Part shown: one piece after another, positions 1-6,408 of the stretch
Position numbering within the stretch: the first letter of the stretch is position 1
Layout: each line of letters begins with the position of its first letter
Source: an uncultured Bacilli bacterium
Lineage (GTDB): Bacteria; Bacillota_I; Bacilli_A; RF39; UBA660
DNA length: 11,884 bases
Assembly (NCBI GenBank): GCA_944345045.1
Contig: CALVMI010000024.1
Coordinates: forward strand, 1 to 11,884
Reading direction: 5' to 3'
Notes under the pieces: generated by a model
The model's input: the letters and a program-made list of their open reading frames with translations, nothing else
What the model was told of the DNA's origin: nothing
The model's database searches: none
Program-made: the position numbers and the translations under genes

Positions 1-129
1 GCATTTTTAGTTATTCCCGTTCCAAACTATCATAATGTCTTGCAATTAATTACAAATATTGTTACATTTATAATGAATAGAAAGAGGTATTATTGGAAAG
101 GCTGGTGTTATAAAGATGGCGAAAAATAA
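1..129 (+). CDS. PrgI-like T4SS membrane protein, C-terminal end only (5' cut by window)
   Basis: Frame 1 is open from the first base to TAA at 127-129 and gives 42 residues. They contain a proline/tyrosine stretch (PVPNYHNVLQ), a hydrophobic segment and a basic aromatic tail (KRYYWKGW). This looks like the C-terminus of PrgI-family proteins, small two-helix membrane proteins encoded just upstream of VirB4 ATPases in Gram-positive conjugation systems, where they are thought to form part of the inner-membrane channel (VirB3-like role). The stop lies inside the next gene, a 14-nt overlap, so the two are probably translationally coupled. The call rests on the short tail plus the gene order PrgI, TrsD-like, VirB4. 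The N-terminal membrane helices are outside the window, so family membership cannot be confirmed here. Confidence 0.6.
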   Translation, partial: AFLVIPVPNYHNVLQLITNIVTFIMNRKRYYWKGWCYKDGEK

Positions 130-685
130 GAAAGAAGAGTTATCTAGCAAATGGAGTGAAGATTGGGTTCCTTTAAAAAATATTATGAATGGAATGATTC
201 AGCTTGAAAATGGTGAATATGTAACAGGTATTAAAGTTGCTCCACGAAATATATTTATTTTGGATTCTGGAACAAGGGATAATGTGATTTATCAATTACG
301 AAATTTTTACAATGCTATTAATTTTGAATTTTGGCTTATTGTTGCTGATCGTCCTGTAGATATTAATGTCTATTTATCTCAGCTTCAAATTCTTTATAAT
401 AATGCAACAAATGCTGTAACGAGAAAATTGATTACTCAAGATATTAATAAAGCAAACATGTTTATGAGTGCGGAATATAATGTAGTTGATACGGAATATT
501 ATATTTTGTTTAAAGAAAGAAAAATGGATGTTATTCAAAAAAGATTGCATACTTTAATTAGTAATTTAGCAAACTGCGGTTTATCTAGTCAACAAACGAG
601 TAATAATGATTTGCGGGTAATTTTAGATAATTTCTTTAATGGGGGTGCCGCGACAACTTTTAGTGGGATGGTGAGTCCAGAATGA
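116..685 (+). CDS. TrsD-like conjugation protein (small partner upstream of VirB4)
   Basis: This is a 189-residue soluble protein with no signal peptide or membrane helix. It has a lysine-rich start, a region resembling the N-terminal domain of VirB4/TraC ATPases (about residues 18-41, VPLKNIMNGM then a Gly-rich turn), a strand-helix unit around FWLIVADRP (72-80), and an EYYILFKE strand near 127-134. Its size and position, between a PrgI-like gene and a VirB4 gene lacking that N-terminal portion, match the trsC-trsD-trsE order of staphylococcal conjugative plasmids as I recall it. It probably docks on the VirB4 ATPase at the membrane. It overlaps the upstream gene by 14 nt and the downstream gene by the 4-nt ATGA. 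No strong Shine-Dalgarno precedes ATG 116 (only GGTG at 104-107), which fits coupled translation. An alternative view is an N-terminal VirB4 fragment split from its ATPase, but the clean coupling favours a real separate gene. Confidence 0.6.
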   Translation: MAKNKKEELSSKWSEDWVPLKNIMNGMIQLENGEYVTGIKVAPRNIFILDSGTRDNVIYQLRNFYNAINFEFWLIVADRPVDINVYLSQLQILYNNATNAVTRKLITQDINKANMFMSAEYNVVDTEYYILFKERKMDVIQKRLHTLISNLANCGLSSQQTSNNDLRVILDNFFNGGAATTFSGMVSPE

Positions 686-2466
686 ATTTAAAAGCACAGA
701 TTGCCCCTAAGGGGATTGAATTTAAACCAACTGAATTTATGATGAGTGGAAAATATTGTACAATTTTGACTATTGTAAGTTTTCCTAAATTTATTCAACC
801 TGGTTATTTAGCTAATTTAACAAATCTTTCAGGTATTAAAATTGTTGCTAAACATATTCCGATTGAATTATCGACTTTACAAAGAATGATTAATAAAGAA
901 ATTGCTGATTTAAAAACTCGTTATCAAACTGAACATGATCGAACTATTCAAGAGAGAATTCGCCAAGACTATGAATCTTTAGAGCAATTTATTTCCATGC
1001 TTGTTGCAACACAATCTAGAATTTTTGATTTTCAATTGCATGTTTTAATTTCAGCGGATACAAAAGATGAAATGGAAAATAAAAAAATGCAAGTTCGAAA
1101 TTATATTGATGCTTTAGGGATGCGTGGTATTCCTTTGATGTTTGAACAGGAAAAAGTTATTAAATCAATGATTCCAATTTTTCCAAAGCAAGATATTGAA
1201 GACCGAGTAGGCGCGCCTATTCCTTCTGTTACGATTGCTGCGATGTATCCATTTATTTTTGATAGTATTAAAGATCCAGGAAATAGTACTTTATTTGGTG
1301 TCGATTTTTCTGGTGGTGTAATTTTATTTAATCAATTTTTGTATCAAATAAAAAAGGAAAACAATCGTAATAACGCCAATATTATTATTCTTGGTGCATC
1401 TGGTTCTGGTAAATCAACCGCGGCCAAACTTTTACTTCGAAGCCATATTAGAAACGAATATAAACTTGTTTGTATTGACCCTGAAGGTGAACTAGAAGAA
1501 ATGGCTTTATCGATGGGTGGAGATTTCCTTGATTTAGGTAAGGGTGGCGAATTTGGAATGGTTAATCCATTAGAAATCGTCATTGATGCCGATGAAGAAG
1601 AAATTAATCAAGGACTTGGTTATACGGTTTTAACAAGAACGATTCAACAATTAAAAGCGTTTATGAAATATTATTCACCAGATATTGAGGAAGATGTTCT
1701 AACTATGTTTAGTGAAGTAGTTCAAGATACTTATAAACGTTATAAGATTGATTATGATACCGATTATACAAGATTTACTAGTGAAGATTATCCAACGTTT
1801 GATGATGTTTATGCAACGATTAAAGGAAGACTTTTGTCGATGACAGAAAAAACACATGAACGAGATGTTATGGAACGTTTGGAACTTAAAATTCGTCCAT
1901 TAGTTAAAGAACTTCGTTATTATTTTACTGGTCATACAACCCTAAATATTCAAAGTGATTTTATTGTTTTTAACATTAAAGAATTAATGAATGCTGATGA
2001 AAATGTTCGAAATGCTTTATTTTTCAATATTTTAAAATATGCATGGGGCTTATGTTTGGATCCTAGTGTTAATACGGTTATGTGTGTAGATGAAGCGCAT
2101 GTTTTATTATCAACGAAGAATGAACTTGGGGCAGAGTTTTTAGCGCAAATTCAAAGACGTAGTCGTAAATACAATACGGGAACCATCATCATAACACAAC
2201 AACCAACAGACTTTGCAGCTCCTAGTGTCATTGTTCATGGTAAAGCAATATTTGATAATGCCTCTTATTATTTAGTCATGGGGCTTCGTAAACAAGCCGT
2301 CGATGATTTGGCAAAACTTATTGATTTAAATGAAAGTGAAAAAGACAGTATCAAGTATTATAATCAAGGTGAAGCTTTGTTTGTCTGTGGAAATAGACGA
2401 ATGAGAATTAATATTATCGTTACTCAAGAAGAACTTGATTCGTTTGGTGCTGGTGGCGGTTTATAA
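682..2466 (+). CDS. virB4: VirB4/TrsE-type T4SS ATPase
   Basis: The 594-residue protein is a VirB4-family ATPase of the TrsE type, which energises assembly and substrate transport of Gram-positive type IV secretion and conjugation machines from the cytoplasmic face of the membrane. The N-terminal domain (about 1-200) contains the conserved IFDFQLHVLISAD strand and a long helix. The P-loop GASGSGKST is at 238-246 (Lys244). IDPEGE at 265-270 is the typical post-P-loop acidic motif. Walker B is VMCVDEAH at 466-473 (Asp470, Glu471). RRSRKYN (492-498) and ITQQPTD (504-510) are the conserved arginine and glutamine motifs of this class. All catalytic motifs look intact. Length is close to TrsE (roughly 600-670 aa) and shorter than one-piece VirB4 proteins, because the leading domain is supplied by the upstream gene. 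ATG 682 overlaps the upstream stop (ATGA). A terminator follows the stop, so this is the last gene of its operon. No relaxase or coupling protein is visible in the window. Confidence 0.9.
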   Translation: MNLKAQIAPKGIEFKPTEFMMSGKYCTILTIVSFPKFIQPGYLANLTNLSGIKIVAKHIPIELSTLQRMINKEIADLKTRYQTEHDRTIQERIRQDYESLEQFISMLVATQSRIFDFQLHVLISADTKDEMENKKMQVRNYIDALGMRGIPLMFEQEKVIKSMIPIFPKQDIEDRVGAPIPSVTIAAMYPFIFDSIKDPGNSTLFGVDFSGGVILFNQFLYQIKKENNRNNANIIILGASGSGKSTAAKLLLRSHIRNEYKLVCIDPEGELEEMALSMGGDFLDLGKGGEFGMVNPLEIVIDADEEEINQGLGYTVLTRTIQQLKAFMKYYSPDIEEDVLTMFSEVVQDTYKRYKIDYDTDYTRFTSEDYPTFDDVYATIKGRLLSMTEKTHERDVMERLELKIRPLVKELRYYFTGHTTLNIQSDFIVFNIKELMNADENVRNALFFNILKYAWGLCLDPSVNTVMCVDEAHVLLSTKNELGAEFLAQIQRRSRKYNTGTIIITQQPTDFAAPSVIVHGKAIFDNASYYLVMGLRKQAVDDLAKLIDLNESEKDSIKYYNQGEALFVCGNRRMRINIIVTQEELDSFGAGGGL

Positions 2467-2477
2467 AATAGAAAAAG

Positions 2478-2502
2478 ACTTCAAGAAAATTGAAGTTTTT
2501 TT
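2478..2502 (+). terminator. Intrinsic terminator of the T4SS operon
   Basis: ACTTCAA (2478-2484) pairs with TTGAAGT (2490-2496) around a 5-nt GAAAA loop, followed by an unbroken T-run (2496-2502). The preceding A-run (2472-2476) can extend the stem into the T-run. It begins 11 nt after the VirB4 stop. Confidence 0.85.
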
Positions 2503-2520
2503 CCTTTTAGTTGGAAAACA

Positions 2521-2529
2521 TGTTAAAAT
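2521..2529 (+). promoter_or_regulatory. Extended -10 promoter of the repeat-protein operon
   Basis: TGTTAAAAT is a TGn extended -10 with TAAAAT at 2524-2529 (five of six matches to TATAAT). No good -35 sits 17 nt upstream because that stretch is the terminator T-run. Transcription would start near 2536, leaving a leader of about 11 nt. The Shine-Dalgarno-like AGGGTGA (2536-2542) lies 4 nt before ATG 2547. The preceding terminator supports the need for a new promoter here. Confidence 0.5.
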
Positions 2530-2546
2530 TAGATTAGGGTGACTGT

Positions 2547-5018
2547 ATGAATAGAACTATGGAAAATATTTTTCTTGAAATTGAACAATTATTAAATGCA
2601 AGAGCACTTAAAGAAAAAGAAAAAAAAGAACTTATTAAAGATATTCGAGATTTCGAAAATTTATATCCAGAAGTTGGAAAAGTAATTGAAGAATTAGAAG
2701 CAAAAGCAAAAGAAACAAATCAAGAAAGTGTTAAACAAGAATTGGATTCTTATTTAAAAGAACGTTTGTTATATGAACAAACAATTCAAGAATTTGTAAA
2801 AAGACTACAAAATGTTCGTAAAGAGTTAGAGGATATGCCTGATTTATCTGGTAAAGTAGTTGAGTATTTGTATTCTTATCGTGAGACAAAGAAAGAACTT
2901 CGTTATTTAGAAAGTCGTGTTTCTAGTTTTTCAGATAAGCAAATTGTAACGATTTTAAATGAATTTGATGAAGAAGTTTCGATTTTAAAAGAAGATCAAA
3001 AAGAATATTTAGAACATGTTGAAACCATTAAAAATTTAGAAAATACGATTCGTAATATATATGAAAGTTATATTTTAGAAGATGACTTTGATCTTGCAGA
3101 AGAAAATGTTGTTTTAGATGAAGAGGTATCGGTAACAAAAAATACTTCTGAAGAATTGCAAGAAAAAAGAAATGAAATTTTAAAAGAATTAGAAAAACTA
3201 GAAAATGCAAAAGGAAGAAAATGTCATTATGTTTTTTCTTATAATGGTGTAAAACAAGCTAAAGATATTCCAAGAAAAGTTCGTGGTAAATATGGTTCTT
3301 TGTTAACTCAGTTACAAAAAATAGAAAAACAAATGGACCATGTTTTACCTGATATTCGGATGGATATGCTTTTGTATGATCAAATGAGTGTCGAGCAAAA
3401 AAGACAATATTTAGCTAATCTTCTTTTACAAATTGAAGCGTATCAAGATCAAAGCTTTAATAAGTTTTATATAAATGGAAAATATATTCCCTATGCTTAT
3501 AAAGATCTTTATCAAGAAATTTATACAACAATGAAAAACTTAAATAATAAGCGAGATTCTTATTATAGCTATACTTTTGATCATCCAACATATAGAACAT
3601 TGTCTAATGAAAGAAAATTTGAATATGTAAGTTCTTTGATGGAAAAATTGGTTTCTAATTATAAAGTGGAGCCAACTAAGGTTGTTTTTAATGGTAAATC
3701 TTATGAAGTAAATAAAAATGATGTTCCATTGTTTCAGTTGTGTGCTGATGAACTTGTAAAAATCAAAGGATTATTAGATGAAGAAGTAACTGCTTTAGAA
3801 AGCTCTTTACAAAATTATTGTATTGATAACAATGAAATGATTGAAGTTACATTGAATAATCAAACTAAGAAAATTGCTAAAGAGAAAGTTAATGAATTTA
3901 TTAAAGAAAAAGCTAGATATCAAAATTTATTAGAAAAAAAGGAAGAAATCGATGCTGTTACTTTTGATCAAGCATATTATGATGTATTAAGTGAAGAGGA
4001 AAAAGTCAAATATTGTAAAGGTATTTTAAATGAAATTCTTTTAAGGGAAAAGAAAAATCCTGTTCAGTTATATTTAGATGGCCAATTAGTAACAATTGAC
4101 GCTAGATATACAAAAGCATTTACGATGGCTACTTCAAAGCTTGTTGAAAAAAAATATGGTTTAGATATTTCAATTGATGAAAAAAGAGTATCACAATATA
4201 ATGATGTAGAAAAAAGAGCTTATTATCGGTTACTTCTTGATGACATATGTGAAAAACCTATTCATGAAAAGGTAGTTAAAATTGTAAATAATAAAACTTA
4301 TTCTTTTGATAAAAAATATGAATCCTTATTTGATGAAGTAGTAAATCGTTATCAAGACTTAAAGGAAAATAGTAAGAAAAAGAGTTTTGTGACAAAAATA
4401 CGAAAAGCTAAGAATTTAGAAAAGATTAAAAAAGCAATTAAAACAAGAGCTGTTCAAATTGCTTTTGGAGCCACTGCTTTAGTAGCCGTATTTGCTATGG
4501 GAAATAGATTATCGCATCAAGAAGAAAAAGTAGTAATGGAAACGCTTAGTGAAACTACAACTAATGATGATATTATGAATACTTCTAATGAACAAAAAGA
4601 AGAAATTGAAAATAAGGTAGAAAATACTCAAAAAGAATCTTTATCTACATTAGGAAGCGTTTATACCTTAGATGATACGACACCAATTTATGAAAATAGG
4701 GATTTAACAACGCCTTTAACACCAAAATATGATACAGATTCTTATACAGTAGTTAAAGAACATTATGTAATGCCAGATCAAACGATTGAAACTGTCGATT
4801 ATCAAGATGAAAATGCAGAAGAAAAAATTGCTGAAATTAAAGCAAATGGTGGTGTTTTACAAAGTGTTTCTGGTGTTGCTCAAAGTGCAGAAGATCATTA
4901 TTTAGAAAATAATATTCCAACAGGTGTTTTTAAAACGGATACAATTGATTTTCAAAAAAATTTAGAAACGGAATTAAGTAATATAGTGAATGATAATTTA
5001 GGAGGAAGAGGCCGTTAA
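2547..5018 (+). CDS. Unrecognised 823-aa single-pass membrane protein with ~70-residue repeats
   Basis: I do not recognise this family. Residues 1-265 are charged and helical with coiled-coil character (Lys/Glu-rich heptads). Residues about 225-605 hold a degenerate repeat: a helix with the pattern S-x-E-x-K-x-x-Y, then a beta-hairpin with a central NG/DG/NN turn, then another helix. Hairpins are centred at FYINGKYIPY (307-316), VVFNGKSYEV (379-388), VTLNNQTKKI (434-443), LYLDGQLVTI (508-517) and KIVNNKTYSF (578-587), with a possible earlier copy near 229-238. A strongly basic stretch (611-634) precedes one membrane helix (about 635-652), so the N-terminal 630 residues should be cytoplasmic and the last 170 outside. 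The outer part has an acidic Thr/Glu linker (656-700) and a compact beta-rich domain (701-800). It has its own promoter behind the T4SS terminator and abuts the next gene with no gap. A scaffold or sensor linking cytoplasm and envelope is possible, but function is unknown. Confidence 0.8.
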   Translation: MNRTMENIFLEIEQLLNARALKEKEKKELIKDIRDFENLYPEVGKVIEELEAKAKETNQESVKQELDSYLKERLLYEQTIQEFVKRLQNVRKELEDMPDLSGKVVEYLYSYRETKKELRYLESRVSSFSDKQIVTILNEFDEEVSILKEDQKEYLEHVETIKNLENTIRNIYESYILEDDFDLAEENVVLDEEVSVTKNTSEELQEKRNEILKELEKLENAKGRKCHYVFSYNGVKQAKDIPRKVRGKYGSLLTQLQKIEKQMDHVLPDIRMDMLLYDQMSVEQKRQYLANLLLQIEAYQDQSFNKFYINGKYIPYAYKDLYQEIYTTMKNLNNKRDSYYSYTFDHPTYRTLSNERKFEYVSSLMEKLVSNYKVEPTKVVFNGKSYEVNKNDVPLFQLCADELVKIKGLLDEEVTALESSLQNYCIDNNEMIEVTLNNQTKKIAKEKVNEFIKEKARYQNLLEKKEEIDAVTFDQAYYDVLSEEEKVKYCKGILNEILLREKKNPVQLYLDGQLVTIDARYTKAFTMATSKLVEKKYGLDISIDEKRVSQYNDVEKRAYYRLLLDDICEKPIHEKVVKIVNNKTYSFDKKYESLFDEVVNRYQDLKENSKKKSFVTKIRKAKNLEKIKKAIKTRAVQIAFGATALVAVFAMGNRLSHQEEKVVMETLSETTTNDDIMNTSNEQKEEIENKVENTQKESLSTLGSVYTLDDTTPIYENRDLTTPLTPKYDTDSYTVVKEHYVMPDQTIETVDYQDENAEEKIAEIKANGGVLQSVSGVAQSAEDHYLENNIPTGVFKTDTIDFQKNLETELSNIVNDNLGGRGR

Positions 5019-5276
5019 ATGAATTACGATGTTTATGATATTTTGACAATTGATGGACAAGAATATGTTGTTGTTTCAAAAGTTTTGGAAGCAAATAAAT
5101 GGTATTTTTTGTTAAATGAAATTGATGAAGAAGAAAATTTAAAACCAAATGGAATTAAAATATTTGAACAGTCTACTTTAAATAATCTTGAACCAGATGT
5201 TTTGTATCCGGTGGAAGATGAAGAAGAATTAAAAAAAGCAACTAATTTACTTAATGCGGTTTTATTAGAAAAATAA
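5019..5276 (+). CDS. Small DUF1292-like (YrzB-type) cytoplasmic protein
   Basis: This is an 85-residue acidic protein with no signal or membrane segment. It begins with a two-strand unit around DILTIDGQEYVVVSKV, continues with YFLLNEIDEEE, and ends in a PVEDEEELKKA helix. This strand-strand-acidic-helix layout is that of DUF1292/YrzB-like proteins, which have no defined biochemical role. Similarity is by pattern only, so a distinct small family is possible. The ATG directly follows the TAA of the 823-aa gene. A strong GGAGGAAGAGG (5001-5011) lies inside the end of that gene, with its last AGAGG 7 nt before the ATG, so the pair is a bicistronic unit and the small protein may be made at a higher rate than its partner. 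A terminator overlaps the end of the gene. Confidence 0.7.
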   Translation: MNYDVYDILTIDGQEYVVVSKVLEANKWYFLLNEIDEEENLKPNGIKIFEQSTLNNLEPDVLYPVEDEEELKKATNLLNAVLLEK

Positions 5277-5306
5277 AAGAAGAACTTTTTTTCGTTCTTC
5301 TTTTTT
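5277..5306. terminator. Bidirectional intrinsic terminator between convergent genes
   Basis: AAGAAGAAC (5277-5285) pairs perfectly over 9 bp with GTTCTTCTT (5294-5302), with an 8-nt T-rich loop. On the plus strand it runs into TTTTCTTT. On the minus strand the hairpin is followed by TTTTATTTTTC. It can therefore end both the plus-strand two-gene operon and the minus-strand collagen-like gene, whose stop is at 5333-5335. Confidence 0.85.
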
Positions 5307-5332
5307 CTTTGAGAATAAGGAAAAGTAGAAAA

Positions 5333-6310
5333 CTATGGTCCCGTAGGTCCAGTAGGTCCTGTAGGTCCAGTAGGTCCTGTAGGTCCAGTAGGTCCAGTAG
5401 GTCCAGTTGCACCAGTAGTTCCAGCAGTACCTTGTGGTCCTGTAGGTCCAGTAGGTCCAGTTGCCCCAGTAGTTCCGGCAGTACCTTGAGGTCCAGTAGG
5501 TCCCGTAGGTCCAGTTGCTCCAGTAGTTCCAGCAGTACCTTGAGGTCCAGTAGGTCCAGTAGGTCCAGTTGCACCAGCAGTTCCAGCGGTACCTTGAGGT
5601 CCTGTAGGTCCAGTAGGTCCAGTTGCCCCAGTAGTTCCAGCGGTACCTTGAGGTCCCGTAGGTCCAGTAGGTCCCGTTGTACCCGTAGTTCCGGCAGTAC
5701 CTTGAGGTCCCGTAGGTCCTTGTGGAATTGTTAAATTAAGAGAATACGTATTTCCACCTAAGGAATTTATCGAAGCACTTGCAGTACTACCAGGTGCTCC
5801 AGTTGATACAGTTCCTATTGCCAAAGTGATTGCAGGTCCTGTAGCTCCTGTAGGCCCCGTAGGTCCAGTACTTCCAGTTCCGGCAGGTCCAGTCGCACCT
5901 GTTGGTCCAGTAGGTCCCGTTGGTCCTGTTGCTCCACTAGGACCTGTACTTCCTGTTCCAGCTGGTCCGGTAGCTCCAGTAGGTCCTGTAGCTCCTGTTG
6001 GCCCGGTTGGTCCTGTTGTGCCAGCTGGTCCAGTTGCCCCCGTAGGTCCAGTAGGTCCCGTTGCCCCAGCTGGGATAACAAAATTTAAAATGGCGTTTTC
6101 ATTTGTCCCGGCATTTACAACAGATGGAGTACTTCCTGGAAGCCCTTCAGTTGTTGTACCAATTGCAACAGTAGCAGGTCCTTGAGGCCCCGTAGGTCCG
6201 GTAGGTCCAGTGATTGATCTTGGACTACAACAACATCCTTGATTTGGATGTTTTTTATTATAGTTTTGAACATAATTATAGGCTCTTTGATATTCACTAT
6301 TGTTATTCAT
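5333..6310 (-). CDS. Collagen-like GPT-repeat protein, probable spore or cell surface
   Basis: The 325-residue protein is mostly Gly-X-Y triplets, dominated by GPT, GAT and QGTAG units, like BclA-type exosporium filaments and related Firmicute surface collagens whose threonines are commonly glycosylated. The N-terminus (1-34) is polar and has a CCC triplet (26-28) that could crosslink chains. Two non-collagen inserts interrupt the helix: residues about 46-82 (ATVAIGTTTEGLPGS to LNFVIPAG) and a second of the same design (AITLAIGTVSTGAPGS to LNLTIPQG). The rest holds six near-identical 18-residue repeats and a GPT tail. It ends inside the collagen repeat with no C-terminal globular domain, which is unusual because that domain normally nucleates trimers. 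No cleavable signal peptide or LPXTG anchor is seen, which fits assembly on a spore from the mother cell. I chose ATG 6310 over ATG 6316 because AAAGGAG is 7 nt from the former and 1 nt from the latter. The gene is visibly richer in G and C than its neighbours, as glycine and proline codons require. Confidence 0.85.
   Translation of the reverse strand: MNNNSEYQRAYNYVQNYNKKHPNQGCCCSPRSITGPTGPTGPQGPATVAIGTTTEGLPGSTPSVVNAGTNENAILNFVIPAGATGPTGPTGATGPAGTTGPTGPTGATGPTGATGPAGTGSTGPSGATGPTGPTGPTGATGPAGTGSTGPTGPTGATGPAITLAIGTVSTGAPGSTASASINSLGGNTYSLNLTIPQGPTGPQGTAGTTGTTGPTGPTGPQGTAGTTGATGPTGPTGPQGTAGTAGATGPTGPTGPQGTAGTTGATGPTGPTGPQGTAGTTGATGPTGPTGPQGTAGTTGATGPTGPTGPTGPTGPTGPTGPTGP
5336..5407. repeat. 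Run of 9-bp (Gly-Pro-Thr) units at the end of the collagen-like gene
   Basis: Eight consecutive 9-bp units of the type GGTCC(C/A/T)GTA follow one another up to the stop codon, encoding a GPT tail. The short unit invites replication slippage. Confidence 0.85.
5381..5704. repeat. Six tandem 54-bp repeats in the collagen-like gene
   Basis: The Gln codon that opens each unit recurs exactly every 54 nt on the minus strand (at 5704, 5650, 5596, 5542, 5488 and 5434). Each unit encodes QGTAGTTGAT followed by GPTGPTGP. Variation is slight: one copy has TT for AT and another has TAGAT, and most DNA changes are silent third-position changes. This is a coding minisatellite prone to length change, not CRISPR, because there are no unique spacers. 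Confidence 0.9.
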
Positions 6311-6317
6311 AACCATA

Positions 6318-6324
6318 CTCCTTT
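6318..6324 (-). promoter_or_regulatory. Ribosome binding site fixing the collagen-like start
   Basis: On the minus strand AAAGGAG lies 7 nt upstream of ATG 6310-6308 but only 1 nt from ATG 6316-6314. The start at 6310 is therefore the workable one. Confidence 0.8.
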
Positions 6325-6330
6325 CTATGT

Positions 6331-6357
6331 AAGTATATGTAGAAAATAAAAAAATGC
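6331..6357 (-). promoter_or_regulatory. Possible SigK/SigE-type promoter of the collagen-like gene
   Basis: On the minus strand CATATACTT (6339-6331) resembles the sporulation -10 CATAnnnTA. A GC dinucleotide at 6357-6356 lies exactly 16 nt upstream, where SigK promoters carry AC. The implied start point, near 6324, would give a leader of only about 14 nt. The -35 match is half of a dinucleotide, so this is tentative. Confidence 0.3.
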
Positions 6358-6358
6358 C

Positions 6359-6388
6359 TGTACATTTTGCCGTAACCTATGATATGCT
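6359..6388 (+). promoter_or_regulatory. Promoter of the ABC exporter operon
   Basis: TGTACA (6359-6364, four of six matches to TTGACA) and TATGCT (6383-6388, four of six matches to TATAAT) are separated by 18 nt. TGA before the -10 makes it a TGn extended -10. Transcription would start near 6395, just before the Shine-Dalgarno AAGGAG (6396-6401). Confidence 0.45.
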
Positions 6389-6395
6389 GGTATCT

Positions 6396-6401
6396 AAGGA
6401 G
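6396..6401 (+). promoter_or_regulatory. Ribosome binding site fixing the ABC ATPase start
   Basis: AAGGAG lies 7 nt before ATG 6409. The in-frame ATG at 6379 lies upstream of this site, has no ribosome binding site of its own and overlaps the proposed promoter, so it is not the start. Confidence 0.85.
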
Positions 6402-6408
6402 TTCGGGT

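Noticed and set aside
1344..1583. Minus-strand open frame opposite the VirB4 P-loop, and similar frames at 3028-3210, 4930-5148 and 6115-6297
   Set aside because: They are antisense shadows of well-supported genes, with biased composition and no start signals.
116..2466. VirB4 as a frameshifted pseudogene split at 682-685
   Set aside because: The ATGA coupling, intact motifs and known TrsD/TrsE gene order make two functional genes more likely.
5381..5704. Regular 54-bp repeats that could suggest a CRISPR array
   Set aside because: Units are contiguous and coding, with no unique spacers and no cas genes.
5309..5734. Long open frame on the plus strand rich in Ser and Arg
   Set aside because: It is the mirror of the Gly-Pro-Thr repeats, whose 9-bp periodicity keeps several frames free of stops. 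It has no ribosome binding site.
5826..6185. Plus-strand frame encoding Pro-Val-Ala repeats, and minus-strand frames around 5251-5574 and 5815-6081 rich in Leu/Asp/Gln
   Set aside because: These are shadows of the collagen-like gene in other frames, low-complexity and without start signals.
6379..6408. Upstream ATG 6379 as the ABC ATPase start
   Set aside because: It lies within the promoter and before the AAGGAG site, and the added residues do not match the family.
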